The notes under the pieces are model-generated. The model ran no database searches. It was not told where the DNA came from and saw only the letters and a list, made by a program, of their open reading frames with translations. From Acanthochromis polyacanthus (Eukaryota; Chordata; Actinopteri; Pomacentridae), in assembly GCF_021347895.1 (NCBI RefSeq), contig NC_067132.1:15854023-15918022 (forward strand): DNA of 64,000 nucleotides. Reading direction: 5' to 3'. Made by a program: the position numbers and the translations under genes. The first letter of the stretch is position 1. Every line of letters starts with the position of its first letter. Below, piece after piece: positions 24,845 through 38,330 of the stretch.

Positions 24845-25470
24845 CTTATTCTCCATCCTTTATCCTGAGCTCTATCTCCTGATCTTTTTCTCTGTGTTGC
24901 TTCCCTTCTCCTTTCTTTGTCTCTTCCTCAGAAGCGATTTCTTTGACCTTCTCTGCTCCCCTGTTCGCTCTCTTATCCTCCTCCTGCTCCCTCTCTCCTC
25001 CCCGAACATCTGTGTGTGTGACAGGCGAGAGAATGGTGACAGTCCCCCGACTCTCCTCCCCCTCCCCTTTCTCCTCCCATATCTCTCCCCCTCTTTTTTC
25101 TTTGGCTGATGCTCCTGTTCGCTCTCTCTCTCTCTCTCCCACCTTCCTTTCCTCCCACCACCAGCATCCTCCAGCTCCACTTTATTCTGTCAGCCTCTTC
25201 TCGCTTCTCCCCATTTCTCCCTCCGGCTTTCACCTTTAACTGCACCTCTGTTCCTTTTTTTTTAATGTATCACTCTTCACCCCCTCCGCTAACCTCTGTC
25301 AAACTGGCACTCCTCCTCTCTCGTCTCTCATCTGTTCTCCTTTTTCCATGCCTCACCTTTTCCCTCCAAAGTATGACAGCATTTGTCCACATCACTTCTC
25401 TGGTCTCTGCTTTTCTTTTGCTCCACCACATCCTTTATCTGTGTCCCTTGTTCCTCCCCTGACCTCTAAC
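24845..25470 (+). repeat. Extended pyrimidine-rich tract
   Basis: Roughly 620 bases of the sense strand are dominated by C and T, with short ctctct runs such as 25120-25138 and only brief purine-containing islands. This is the largest of several such tracts in intron 2, all with the pyrimidines on the coding strand. The complementary long open frames on both strands (90-118 codons, Ser/Leu-rich on plus and Glu/Arg/Gly-rich on minus) are artefacts of this composition. Confidence 0.75.
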
Positions 25471-26208
25471 ATCAAGCTCTTTAGCCAACAGCTCTTTTCT
25501 CATTTCTTTTTTTAGCAATCTGAATCTTTCCCAAATGCTTACCATCACTTCTGTGATCTTTTGAACCTGCATTTCTCTGTGGACTCTTCAATCCATCTTT
25601 CTCCCTCTCAATCCCATCTGTTCCTTTAAGTAACCTCGTAACCCAAACATGCCTTTTACTCCATCCTTCTTCTTCATCTGCTTTTTCCTCACCTCGCCCT
25701 CGCTCTGTCCTTTCATTTACCCATTTAAGCCATGTTCAGACTGAAAAGAAAACAAACAGCTATGTCTTTTTGCCATTGTTTGACACTGCAAGAATGGGCT
25801 TGGGGAAATAATAAAAGAATGGTCTATAATATAAATGCCATGACAGCCTCTTCTAACCACATTTAGCTGATAAATCTTCATATTTATGGATGTGATGTTT
25901 AATTTTTTAACAATAATCATACTCAGCCGATGTTTCTCACATCAGCAACACACCCATAATGTAACAGTGAGTACCAAGCAATAGGGAATCCATTATACAG
26001 GTACAGGTATATCATCACTGGCATATACTTTAAGTTGTTCAAAATGAAAGGTTTGTGCACAAAGTAATGCAGAAAAAGGTGTTTGCATGAATTTAGATAT
26101 TGTGCCATCAAATAGAAAGCTCATCAGAACAGTTCCGACTCTTCTTCTCTATTCTTTATGTTCCTTTACAATATTCTCAGCACCGTCTGCAGCACGTGTT
26201 GTAGAGTA

Positions 26209-27063
26209 CAGGGGGTCCTCGATTTACATCGGACTTAGTTCCTATAGATTGATGTAAGTCCATTTGCGCTGTAAGTTGGAACTGTGAACAAAAAATCTAA
26301 ACATGCCTTTACATGCATCACGATATTGATCAGTTCTTCGTAAAAGACATGAATACCAATGACTTTCATGCATGAATGAGTCATTTTACAAGAAGATAAA
26401 AGAATATGTTCCACTGTTTTTACAACTTGGTCTAACGATGCGGATGTTCATCTGTGTTTCGCCCATAAGGCAGAATTATCGATGTACTTTTATTTTGAAG
26501 AGGACATTTTCAAGTTGTCTGTTGACAGTTGTCACTTCCTGTCCGCTATTTTGATGTTTAGATTTACACACGTGCGTGCTTTTCTGGATGCACGGCTCTC
26601 TACCTTGTAAACGCCACAGAGGCAAAGTCGTAAGTAATTAGCTTCATTTTTGGACTTACTGGTTAAGTATAAAGGATTTATTTATATGCATTTATGTTGT
26701 TTTATTCTGTTTTTGTTGCAGTTTTCACTCTGTAGTGTGCATCAAGAGCCACAGTAAAGAAGTCAAATTTGCTACTACTCACCATTTTGCAAGCACAGTT
26801 TAGCTGGTTGGATAGCTGCAGCTTTTACCATCACCATTTTCTTTGCTATCAGAAGACTCTGACTTGCGCTTGGGAGTCATAATAAAGGGCAAAAAGTCAG
26901 TGAATGTTGCACAATCCAAGGTGGCGTAGAATGTAATAATAGCCGTCTTGTAGCGCCGCGTGACGACATATTCCACCCCTATGCTGGCCAACTAGTTTCA
27001 TGTAAAGAGTTCCAAGGTAAGAAAAGCCACAAGTCGAGGAAGTCGTAAACCGAGGACCCTCTG
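26209..27063. mobile_element. pogo/Tigger-like DNA transposon relic
   Basis: Terminal inverted repeats begin CAGGGGGTCCTCGATTTAC on the left and match the inverse of GTAAACCGAGGACCCTCTG on the right. Counting the flanking TA at each side (26207-26227 against 27045-27065), 19 of 21 bases agree. The flanking TA dinucleotides are the target-site duplication expected of the Tc1/mariner-pogo superfamily, and the CAG start resembles Tigger ends. On the minus strand a short frame within 26800-26991 contains MTPKRKSESSDSKE, reminiscent of a Tigger/Jerky transposase N-terminus, but no helix-turn-helix or DDE region follows. It is therefore a deleted, dead copy about 855 bp long. Confidence 0.8.
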
Positions 27064-30000
27064 TACATAACAAAACTGAGCAGACAGTGATACAGAGTAC
27101 ACTGGTGTCCTCTCAGTAAGGCAGACACTAGTTTATTAAATAAAAACTATTTAGGAACTTAGCAAGTAAATAATTACTGATGTCATCATGTTGCCTTTCC
27201 CATATTACTCTAAAATATACGTGAATATATACAAATGATATCAGCTTGTATAAAAACACTGTATGTGCATTGGCCCCTAATATCCAGTATTGATCAGACT
27301 TTGACAAAACTTTTCAAGAAAAAACAAATAACAGGCTTACAGTTAAAGGCAGCAGATTCAAACATGGAATTAACACAGTAACAACAACTGGGCAGGAATG
27401 AGGGGAGTGCAGACTCAGGTAGAGATAGGGGGGGGAAAAAGGCCAGTGCTAAAATACAAGGTGGGTGGAAGAGTTAACTGACTTGTTCTGGCAGGAAAGG
27501 CCAAGGCCAAGGGCATTAGTGGTCCAGTTGTGAATGGCATATTGGAACAGTTTTCAACAAATGCATGGGCCCCAGAGGCAAATGTGAAGTGGCTGAGGTG
27601 TAGAGCTGTGACACAAAATGTGTGAACATGTCACATACCAACAGACTCTCTTGTGTTTTTTTTCTTCAGTTCAATTTCTGGTTTGAATGCCTGCTTACCT
27701 GGCACAAGTGGTGCAACTATCGTCACTGAAGCAGTACAGCAGCAAAGAAGAGAATATATGAGATTTTCAATTTAATTCCCACCAACGACAGTTTAAGTGG
27801 CCTTGAAAAATGTGTGAAAATTTGCTAACCGCTTGCTTTGTGTTTCTCACTGGCCAGCAGTAGAAAACTGTACGCTTTAGCAGCTTCACTGAGAGGACGG
27901 CCTGGATGATAAAGGGCATGCCAGGACAGCTTTCAATGGATGGATCCATTTTTAGCAAATATAGCACCATGTGATAATGTGTTTGAGGATACCGAAATAG
28001 ATCTGCATGTATCTTTTTTGGCTTGACTTTTAGATGAACTGAAACACTTTAGCTGCTGAGATTTACCCTCTTAAAATTTAGATTGCACATATATTCTACA
28101 GTGTTCCTGTTAACCTCAACTCTCTTCTTGACTTTTCCTATCTTTGCTCTCTGTTCGATGTCTTCTGAGCCCACCTGCAGTCTGCGTCTCTGTTCATGGC
28201 GTCCTCCTCTGGTTTTGAATGGCTTCATTTTATCTCCTCTTTTCCAAGTTCCCTAGGCCTTATCTATCACCTTCTTCACCATAACACCGTTGCATTGCTT
28301 TTCAGTCCCATGCATCTCATCTCGAGCGTCGCCAGTACCAGAGCCATAAATTCCTCTCTTATTATTCCCTTTCTTCCCCTCAACTCATCCATCTCCCTTG
28401 TTTCCATTTTTCTGCCTCTTGTCACCACCTCACCACCCGCACCTTCTCGTCATTCTTTCCGACATCCCGTCCTCTGATCTTGTTCAAAACGCCACACTGC
28501 CTTGGTCATTGTCCGCTTGGCTGGCGTTCCTAATCTTTATTTTTTTGCTGTCTGTTTACTTATCAACACCACCTTGCCCCTCCCGTACCCAATTCCTCAC
28601 CCTCCTTTTCGTTCCCCTTACCCTTCCCTCTTTTCCTAAGGGAATGGCTTTGCTGCAAAGGGTTTTTGAGGTATTGACATTTCCACTGATATGGGCCCGG
28701 TTATCTGTCAAGTCCGGGGCTGGAGTGTAATGACTCTGTAATTGGATAAGATATAGGATTTTTGTCAAGGGGGGTACATTACAAACAGCCTCACCCTCAA
28801 TTTTATCATATGGCTATCATCTCTCATGCCTTTCCCACTGCATCCGAAGCTTTTCTCCCATTCTCTTGTACCTCCATAGTATTACTATCTCTCACTGCCC
28901 CCATGTTTGTGTTTTCTCTTTTCCCCTGTCATTTTTTAATCAGTCACTCTCTTTCACTTGTGCTCTCAGCCTCACGCTGTCTTATCTATATTTGTGTCCT
29001 TTGCAAAAACTCAGTCGCAGAAAATCAAAGAAAATGGCCAAGACATGGCCGGTTTACAGTCCATCCAGCATCACTCCTGACATTCCTGATAAACATCAGC
29101 CACGTTCTGTCACCGGCCTGGGTGTTTGCAGCACTAATACATCTTCAGTGGCTGCTGTATGGGTGAATGTCGAAGCAAAAGAATGCACTGCTTTCTACAT
29201 CTGTTTTATGCACAGGTTTGTGCAGTTTTCTTCTATTTTTATTGCTTTGTGACAGTAGCCACCATACCACACAATGACAACATCGCTCCTTTGTTTTTTC
29301 CCGCTCTCTTTCTCTTTCTTTCTCTCTTTCTAAAGGCAGACGAAATTTAGGTCAGTGGGATCATTCCCAGCATCTTTTGGTCCCCTCTGTCCAACAGTTG
29401 TATTGCTCTTGTGTTACTGCACCGTTTAACCTGAGGCTCATTTCACTTTTGAGGTCCAGGGAAGTTTGGCCCTGCCTCAGGTAGACAACTGGAGGTGTGA
29501 ACGGGGGCAAGTTTTCGAGGACGCTTGGGTGCTTGTTTGGCAATAAAGGCAGAGTCGTGAGGTTTCAGGAAATCACAAGGACACCGGCTGCCACTGAGTG
29601 GATTAGGAAACAAACACAGCCATCTATTCTGACAGTCAACACTGTAGCCATTGGAAAATGACATTGAAACACTTTTCTTTGATGTTTTCAGAGATAGTCA
29701 GTTTCTGAAAAGCAGTACATCACCTTGGTAGAGCATTTTCCAACTTTAGTGCATCTAGCCTAGGTGATGATAACCTTCAACTTGGGAGCTGTTTCTGAAT
29801 ATATTTGACAGCCTTCCGAGCTATGTGCAGAAAGGTAAAGAGGAGGTCGAATAATTTCACTCTCTGCTTTTAAATTTCCCTTGGGCTTATTGTCCATTTT
29901 GAGAATGACCAAAAATGTGTTTATTTTATTTATTCCAACACTGGTGCATGGACCAAAAATGAAAATAAACTCAAGGGTGCACATATTAAAGCTGAGCTGG

Positions 30001-30757
30001 AAACAAGTGGAGATAGCCATATGTAGCTATCAGCATGAAGTGGATTGCATGGCAGTGCTTGCATTTCCACTTATCTACATATCTATGCAAAACTCATTCG
30101 GTTTTACTCTGTGTAATAACGGGTCGTTGTGCATCTCTGAGCTGAAACCAGAGCATAGCTGTATGACATAGTGGATGTGGATGACATAGTGGACACCCAA
30201 GCATTTAGAAAATGTCACATTATGTCTTGCATACTGACATTAAAAAGGAATCCATCCTGAAATGTCATACATACTAATGCCAGCCCTCTACAAGTTGAGG
30301 TGTCTGCTGCACTGGAGAGTGAATAATTATATCGTAATAAGGACCAGATACTTGTCATTTGTGTGAAACATCTTTATAGTCAGCAGGCTCTAACCCTGTA
30401 TGCAAAGCTCTTAATAAAACATTACTTCTCTCATGCTCGTGCCTGTCTTGGAGCAAATGTCTGGCCTACTCTCTGCTGGACACTGGCCATTAATAATAGG
30501 ATGGGCTATAACCTTGTAACTTGGCGTTCTTTTTGTAAAATGTCATTATGGTGGTATCATGCTGCTTCTCTGGCTGTCTTGTACTTGAGAGCTGATCTGC
30601 CCTGAACAGAAGCAATCTTTGCTAATATGATCTACTCAAGAATCGAAGGGGGAAAAAAGAAACGCATTTGAATTTTTCGTGACTATTTATTCCTTTTTCC
30701 CAGAACAAAGCAAGATATTGGAGGAAGTCCTAAGTTTTGATGTGTCACTCATTATAA

Positions 30758-31027
<270 letters not shown>

Positions 31028-32214
31028 TGAAAGACAAAACTCTGTATCGCCTAACAAAGGTGGAGATCTCTCTCTGATGCTGCCTCTGAATTCTGTAACA
31101 TCAGAGAATCAGAGAAAGGCAGTCCTTGGAGCAGCTTTCACTGTCAAGTAGGGTCCTTTGTTGTTTAGCAGATCATTGAAGTAAAAAAGTATCAGCTTGA
31201 GCTCCATTACGTGTCAGTGAAGCGGTTTATCAATAATAATCTGAACTTTTTTGTCAGACCATTAACTTTCTAGTGAATCATCCAACTGCTGGTCCCCTTA
31301 CCTCCTGTGATCCTTTTTTTTATTTTTCAGTCCTTTGCGAACACATCGTTCCTCCATGAACCCCACGTCTAATTTAGATAATGCCAGTTTGCTCCTGTTG
31401 GTCTCTTTAGGTGTTTTTTCTCCCATTAGCCTGTAATGTTTACTTGACACAATAACCCTCACGAAAGTTACCTTCAGTCTGCTTGATAATGTGAATGTGA
31501 AGTTCTTCATTTTGTCAGCCCTTGTTTATTATCAGCCGACAACATCTCTGTGTCTTGTGAATGCTTCCCTAATTATTTGGAACTCGAGCGGCTTTTAATG
31601 AAACCTGTTCTTGATCCCTTTGACCTTCTCAACTCTCACCTTGTTTCTAACTTACCTTTTATTTCTAAAACCCTGCAGAATATTGTTGCTAAGCAACTAT
31701 TGGAGTTTGTGGAATGAGCTGGAGTGTTTGCAAAGTTTGAATCTGGTTTTCTCCAGCATCACAGCACGGAGATGGCTCTTTAGGGGACACAAATGATTTG
31801 CTCTTGAATGCAGTTGAAGCATATGAATGTTCTAAATATAACCAGTCTGCATCTTTTGTCACTGTAGACCATGGTAAATCAGATAAACAGACTGAGAAGC
31901 TGGGTTGGGATTTCAGGAACGACATTAATCTCAGTTTTATTGTATGATATTGTCTTTTCCTTATCTCAGATTAAGTGTTGAGTAGCCCATCCTTCAGGTT
32001 TGGGACCTACAGTATTTTCTCTTTTCACACATGTTTTTTTGTTTTTACTGTCACTGTGCTGCACGTTTTGCTGCAGCTCATTACTGAACGACCTAACTGC
32101 ATTTAATCCTAGTTGTCTAAAGCATTTCTTCACATAGATAAAAAGAAAACAAAAGCGAATATCTTGTTGTGGGTCTGTCGCACTGTGTCCCCACTTTAAT
32201 GCCATAACGCAGCG

Positions 32215-32695
32215 ATTTTGGAAATAGTATTAAATCTAGGAGCGCTATTTGACACCAGTTTCAACAACATGTCACTGAAGTTGTCTAGTTCTATGTTCTG
32301 TTTTACCAGCTTTGTAATATTTCAAAGATGTAACCCATGCCAAATTCTAGAGACACACATTCAATTATATAACACATGCTCTAATTCTATGTCCAGAATG
32401 TCGCATCTAAGACCAAAAAATCTGATTATATGTAGCTTCCCTACTGTGGCTGCCAGCAAGAATGCTTTTTAACATTTTTTTTTTGAATGTATTGACAATT
32501 TGGGCAGGCCCAGAGCTACATCAAAGGTCATCTACTCACAATGAGATGGCTAAACTATCCCTGTCGCCAGTCTGAAGGCACGAGATGTCATGCTGTAGGC
32601 CCTCAGAGGCTCTGAAACACCTTGCACGAAAAGATCAGACACCCTGATCGTCTTCCTTAAATGTCTCCTTAAAAAAACATTTTTAGCGTTTCGCA
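32215..32695 (+). mobile_element. LINE (L2/CR1-type) 3' ORF2 relic
   Basis: Fragments in different frames resemble the C-terminal end of non-LTR retrotransposon ORF2. Near 32223 is VLNLGALFDTSF, where the family has a VRNLGVIFD-type segment after the catalytic domain. Near 32605 is ALRGSETP with a downstream FLKCLLKKTFL, where the family has an RGSLPE plus FKKLLKTHLF-type end. Stops and frameshifts are frequent. Assignment is by remembered resemblance only, and boundaries are approximate. Confidence 0.5.
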
Positions 32696-33284
32696 TATCC
32701 TGCTTTTAGCTAATTGGCTGCTGGCTTTATAATGAAACGTACAACAGATATATGCTATAAAACCTGTTTTATGCTTTTTGTTGATAGTAATTTTTACTGA
32801 TGTTATATCTATAAATCAGGCAAAAAAATCATATACATCAGTCTATAATTTAAATATATAAAATGTGCAAGGGAGGAATGTATTAAAAAAGCAAATTATG
32901 TTTGTATCAACCTATTGGCCACTTGTCCCACACAGTTAAATAAGGAAATTAAGTTACATATGTTCAAATGTTTTATTTAAAGCTTAACTAGTTACACTTA
33001 AAATGCCCTAAAGTCAGAGGCTGCTGAGGAAAGCCAGTCAGATTTTACGTTAATTAGCTTAAAGATTGACTAATTTTGCAATGTAATAAGTATAATTTCA
33101 GATTTTTATCTGCTAAATTCATATACTATTGTAAATTTAGATATCAAAACATCAGAATGCACTTTTAAATTATGCTAAGTAAACGGGAAAAATTGGATAA
33201 GTTTCCATTTTTATGGATTACAAAGTCATTCTAACAAAATAATGCTCTCTTACCTTTTGTATTGAAATGTAAAAGCCTCCTTTA

Positions 33285-33295
33285 CCCCCCCCCCC

Positions 33296-33332
<37 letters not shown>
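33285..33332 (+). repeat. C14 plus (AC)17 compound microsatellite
   Basis: A run of fourteen C residues (33285-33298) is followed directly by an AC run to 33332. An identical layout, a C-run followed by CA, occurs at 62209-62260. Confidence 0.95.
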
Positions 33333-33335
<3 letters not shown>

Positions 33336-35577
33336 AACAGCAGCTGAAAACCTCGTCTGGGAAGAAAATTGCAAGTGTCACAGCATGGAGCACATAAATA
33401 TTCAGCGTTTTATTAATTCAGCTCTTTTCAAATGTGACATCACAGCTGAAGTTGTTATTAAAGCACTGATAGATCCTATATGGAGAACACAGCATTAAAA
33501 AAAAACGAAGGGAAAATGAACTATTGGCACTTAATTCCTTGGAACTGTATGGAGGCTACCTCTCTCTGAGGTCATGTTTTCTAGGTTATAAAGCAACACA
33601 TCTCCATCATTGCACTGTTAGCAAGTAATTGAGTTGGGCGCTCGACAATCGGTGATCGTTAGCTAATGGGTTAACAGCCCACTATACTGTTCCTGTATAG
33701 TAGAAGGCTACAGGTAAGAACAGATGGGAGAGTAGCCCTGTCATGAATAATGCTGATACACCAAACTAGACAGCAGAAGTCTGAAACCTGAAAGCAAAGG
33801 GGAGGAACACTGTTAGAATGTAAAGCTCTACCGGTACAGTTGGACAGGATGTACTTTTGTCTTTGTGTCTTCTGTTTTTCCAGTTCACCTGATTCTTGTC
33901 TGCTAGAAGGATCTTTGTAATGTAAAGAGATTGTTCACAGTCATTATTGCCACTGGAATCAGGAAATTACACTAAATATTGTATTATTTACAATTTGTAC
34001 GTGTCAGCGTTGAGAAATATTTTAAATTGTGTCTTTTTTCCATTATAACGAGATAAGACAAGCAAATCTTGATATCTGAAAATATCGGTAACATCACAAT
34101 GTTACCGGGTAGTTACTCTGATGGGGGAAATTTTATTCTACACAACTGAAAAGTTTCCATATTATAAATCCAAGGCCAATACTAGCTAAATAGTTTTGGA
34201 TTTTGCTAATTGAAGGTCAGTTTATGTGTCTGTTTCTTCCATTAGTTTCATTTTGACTTCAGCTTTGTGTTAATGGCCTCAGGGGAACCATTTGCTGCTT
34301 TTAGACTGATGGTTGTCATCCACAAAAACATTTTGTTTCATTGCTTTCCTAGTGGCAAAACAGACATTCAGAGCACTTTATTCAAAATTGTTTTTCCAGT
34401 GAAACATTGTTGTTTTTCATGCTGAAGTGTTTTATTGCTGGTGTGTTTTGTTTGCTTTACAACAGTAACTGCGTTCTTACACTGGAGGCAAATTTTCACC
34501 CCAGCAGCCACCCATTCTGGTTCCTACCTTCCTGTCTGACCTCTTTTCTCCATCTTATGAAATAATCAATATTTTCTAATTCAAGATCTCATCAAAGCTT
34601 TTAATTTTGTTAAAAAGTACATAGAAGAGCAACTGCAAACTTTACTAGGCACACAACTGTTATTGGTATTACGTGGAGACAGAGCTCGAGGCTGAGCAGC
34701 TCATTTTCTAGGTTCTGCTCTAAATACCTTCCTTTTTTTTAAGCTAACTTTGACTGGAGCATCTATTTAGTGACATTTGTTAAGGTTGGTTCAAGAAGGT
34801 GCCTCCTGAGAAGCTTAATTCAGGGCAGAGTACATTTTGACTTCTTCTTTCCCCATAAAGCTTACTCCTGAAATGTGGCTACTATGTGTTTTCAACCTTT
34901 TTCTGATGATAGGGCGAGAACGAACAACTTTTCAAGCCAACTGGAAAGCCGTGGGCTTGTTCTGTCCTTACAAAGTATACACTCCTGAACTACATTAAAC
35001 TTTGAGCACAAGAAGTTAGCTAATATTGGTTATCAGTGGCAGAGTTAGTTTCTTTTTTAGAGTGTTTTGTCTTTGCATCTGTGTTATTTTTTTTGTTTGC
35101 TCCACATTCAGCCCTAAATAGCTAAATCATTAGTCTGTCCTTTAAGGCGTTTAGAACTGCTCGCAGTGACATATATGGATGTTTTACATTTGAAACTAAA
35201 TTAAGCTGTTGTTCTTGTGTGCTGCATCATAATTGTTTGCCAGTTATTATTTATTCTGAAGTGTTTCCCTTCTGCCATTAACCCTGATTCATTGCCTTTA
35301 ATATTTCTGCAAATACTCCAAAACACATTCATCTCTCTGGTGTTTTTGTAACTATAGCCGGCTTTTTCTCCTCCTCTGTTTTGCCTGAATGTATGACACA
35401 TATATTGCTTTTTAATTTATTGCCAGTGTAATCCAAAATATTGCTTATGTAAACAAATATAGAGCCAATAATTTCAAATGGGGCATATACCATCAATAAC
35501 CCATGCAGTAACAACAAAAAACAGAGCATTTGTTTCTCTCTGTCTCTTGTCCTATTTGGAAGAAGTCTAGCCTACAT

Positions 35578-35663
35578 GCATGCACACATACACACTCACA
35601 CACACACACACACACATGCATGCACACACACACAGACACACTCACACACACATGCATGCACAC
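35578..35663 (+). repeat. Compound CA/CATG microsatellite
   Basis: CA runs are interleaved with CATGCATG blocks at roughly 40-base spacing. A smaller CA/CCCA run follows at 35824-35850. Confidence 0.9.
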
Positions 35664-37967
35664 ATTTCTTTTGCTTGCTGTTAATTAAGATGAGGCTCTT
35701 AAAGAGTTTGGACCTTTTTCTAGAGTGCTTGTGTGTAAGTGGTGATAATATTGGAGCAATCAGTGCTATTGATCAAAGGGACGGGTGAGGATGGCAGGGC
35801 GCTTAAGCCAGCTTAATGTTTCTCACACACACACACACCCACACCCACACACTCAGCTGCCATCAGGCCCTGTTTCAGCCCATTCAATCACATTCGGCTC
35901 AATCCCATTCACCACTGGATGAGGTTCACACAGCGATCCCCAGAGAGAAAACCACCTGTCCTGCACTTTTATGCATGAAGGTTCTATTCAGGAACCTTTT
36001 GCCACCAATCACCTCCTGCCATTACTTTTGGCGCTGACGACTTAACTGCTTCACCGCCAAACTGACAGGATGGCTTTCAGTCCGAGCGAGAGAGTCGATG
36101 CTGGCGCGACTGTAATTTGCTGTGTTGGATAATTGATATAGACCTGGCAACGGCAGTATTGGTTTGTGAAAAATAATGTTTTTAATGCCACATTAATGTG
36201 CTACTGAGGAGTCGCAACGACACTGATGAATGACTGTGATAATTAAAATACCAACTGCTATACCAGAGGACAATGCCTTAGAGGCTATCAGCACTTGCAA
36301 ACTGGAATTAATCAGTTGCACAATAATAATACCGATGGAGAAACACACTCTGGCTGGATTTGTGCATATACCACTGAGTTCTTACCTTAATGATGCATGT
36401 AATATGCCTTGGTTCGTAGCACTGAATACAAAACCAAGATTGATAACTCCACATGGTACTTTAACAATATTTATCTTTTTGTTTAGCAAATGTTTGGCAA
36501 TAATGGAGATAAATTTAAAAAAAGGACTGATTCACTCATACTACGTGTGAAAACAGGGGCAGCTATTCAAGTGCTCAATGACAGATAACAATCTGTCATA
36601 GAAAATGATTGTCTTGGAAACACTTCAAGTGATCATGTTAATGTTTTTTTTTTCAGCGTAAGTGAGGGTTTGGTTCCTCTGCACTTTAATGTGTGAACAT
36701 GAAAATAGAAATCTGGTGTGTATTAAAAGGACAGAGACAACACATTTACACATTAAAATCCAATTAGCTTAGCAAACACTTTAAGTCACGACTCCCCTCC
36801 ACCAACTTGTTTACCACAACTCTTCTTCAGATAGTGCCAGCAGGCCCTTCTCTCACGTCGCCAGATTGTTTATTCATGTGGATGCGAAGCTTGAAGCTGA
36901 AAGTACACCAGGTTAGTTGACAGTAATGTATGTATCCAATAAACTAGCACAGCCGCACCCGCAAATCTTAAGCTGATCCAGCATCAAACGGGGACATGTT
37001 AATAATGGTTTCTCACTGGACCGGTGAAAAATAGTCTCAATAGTCTTAGAACAATTCTTAAATGTGGCATAAGTCCTTGCTTCCCAAAACTACTGCCGTA
37101 TGACTGATTTCTTTTCCTGTAATGTATTATTGTGAAGTGTTTGAAAAAAGTTCCTAGCTCCATCTGCATGTGCCTCTGGTGTGAAGCCGAGGTTATATTT
37201 ATTCAAATTCTGCATCTGTGCATGTTGGAGTCAAGGGGTTAGATACTTTCATAGATCAGAGTAGATACTGGAATGGCAAAAACAGTGCAGTAAGCAAGGA
37301 AGGTACACCTTTAAATATGGTGTATAGTGTTGTTTAATAGAATCAAGAGATTACAGTAATTATTAATGCATGCAGAAATATCAGCATAACAGCATTTACC
37401 CCAAAATAAACTAATGCAGGGAGAAAAGAAGAAATAAACATTGTAGGGAAAAGACATTGGAGATTATTAATGGCCTAATGCTGGATGTTTCAAGGCTTTG
37501 TGATTGGAAACGCATCATTGGTATTGCTATCTTGTCAGCCGGCCTGTTAGACACTTTGGCCCACGTGTGAACAAACCAGGGCAGAGAGTAAACAACAAGT
37601 GAATTACAGTCTTGACAGGTCTACTTATCTAACACATTTCATATAGTGGTATCTATTTAGATGTGAGATAAACAGTTTCCATTCCTGGTGTCCTAGGAGA
37701 CAGGTAGGGTAAGGGTAGATCTATTTTTTTTAAGGTTGGCTCCAGATTTACAAGAAAAAAAATGTACTGATAAAGTAATTAGCACCAGTAGACTTGCCAA
37801 AAAAAAAAAAATCCCTGCATCCAGCACTTCTACCGTCTTCATTAGGCACTGCTGTTAACAAGGCCCTCTGATTGCTCTCACCCCTAACCTGTTGGTTGAA
37901 TTGAAGACAAATTGTGGTATATGTGCCCATTTGATTTGGCTCATTTACACTGGAGTGAATGCTATCA

Positions 37968-38330
37968 GCACTGCTTGGTGGTTAGCACTTTTGTCTTGCA
38001 GCTAGAAGATCTCTGGTTCGTGCCCCCGCCTTCCCGGGATCTTTCTGCATGGAGTTTCCTGTGCATGCACGGATTTTCTCCGGCTTCCTCCCACAGTCCG
38101 GAAACTTGCTGAGGTTAACTGGTAGCTCTAAACTGACCGTAGGCCTGAATGCGAGTGTAATTGTTTGTCTGTGTATGTAGCCCTGTGATAGAGTGGTGAT
38201 CTGTCCAGGTTGTCCCCTGCCTTCAACCTAAGTCAGCTGGAATAGACTCCAACCCTTCCGTGACCCTAGTGAGAATTAGGGGTTGGATGGATGGATGGAT
38301 GGATGGATGGATGCATGGATGGATGGATTG
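37968..38330 (+). repeat. tRNA-derived SINE with (GGAT)n tail
   Basis: The head carries a tRNA-like box A region (tggtggttagcac) and a decayed box B-like (ctggttcgtgcc). A body containing tgcatggagtttcctgtgca, cttcctcccacagtcc and atgtagccctgtgat motifs follows, and the unit ends in a GGAT/ATGG tail (38284-38330). This is the abundant teleost repeat also present at 52124 and 55662. The flanks carry a 9-bp direct repeat, ATGCTATCA, at 37959-37967 and 38331-38339, consistent with a target-site duplication. Confidence 0.85.

Noticed and set aside
36230..36550. 106-codon open frame
   Set aside because: AT-rich intron DNA, no domain and no splice context.
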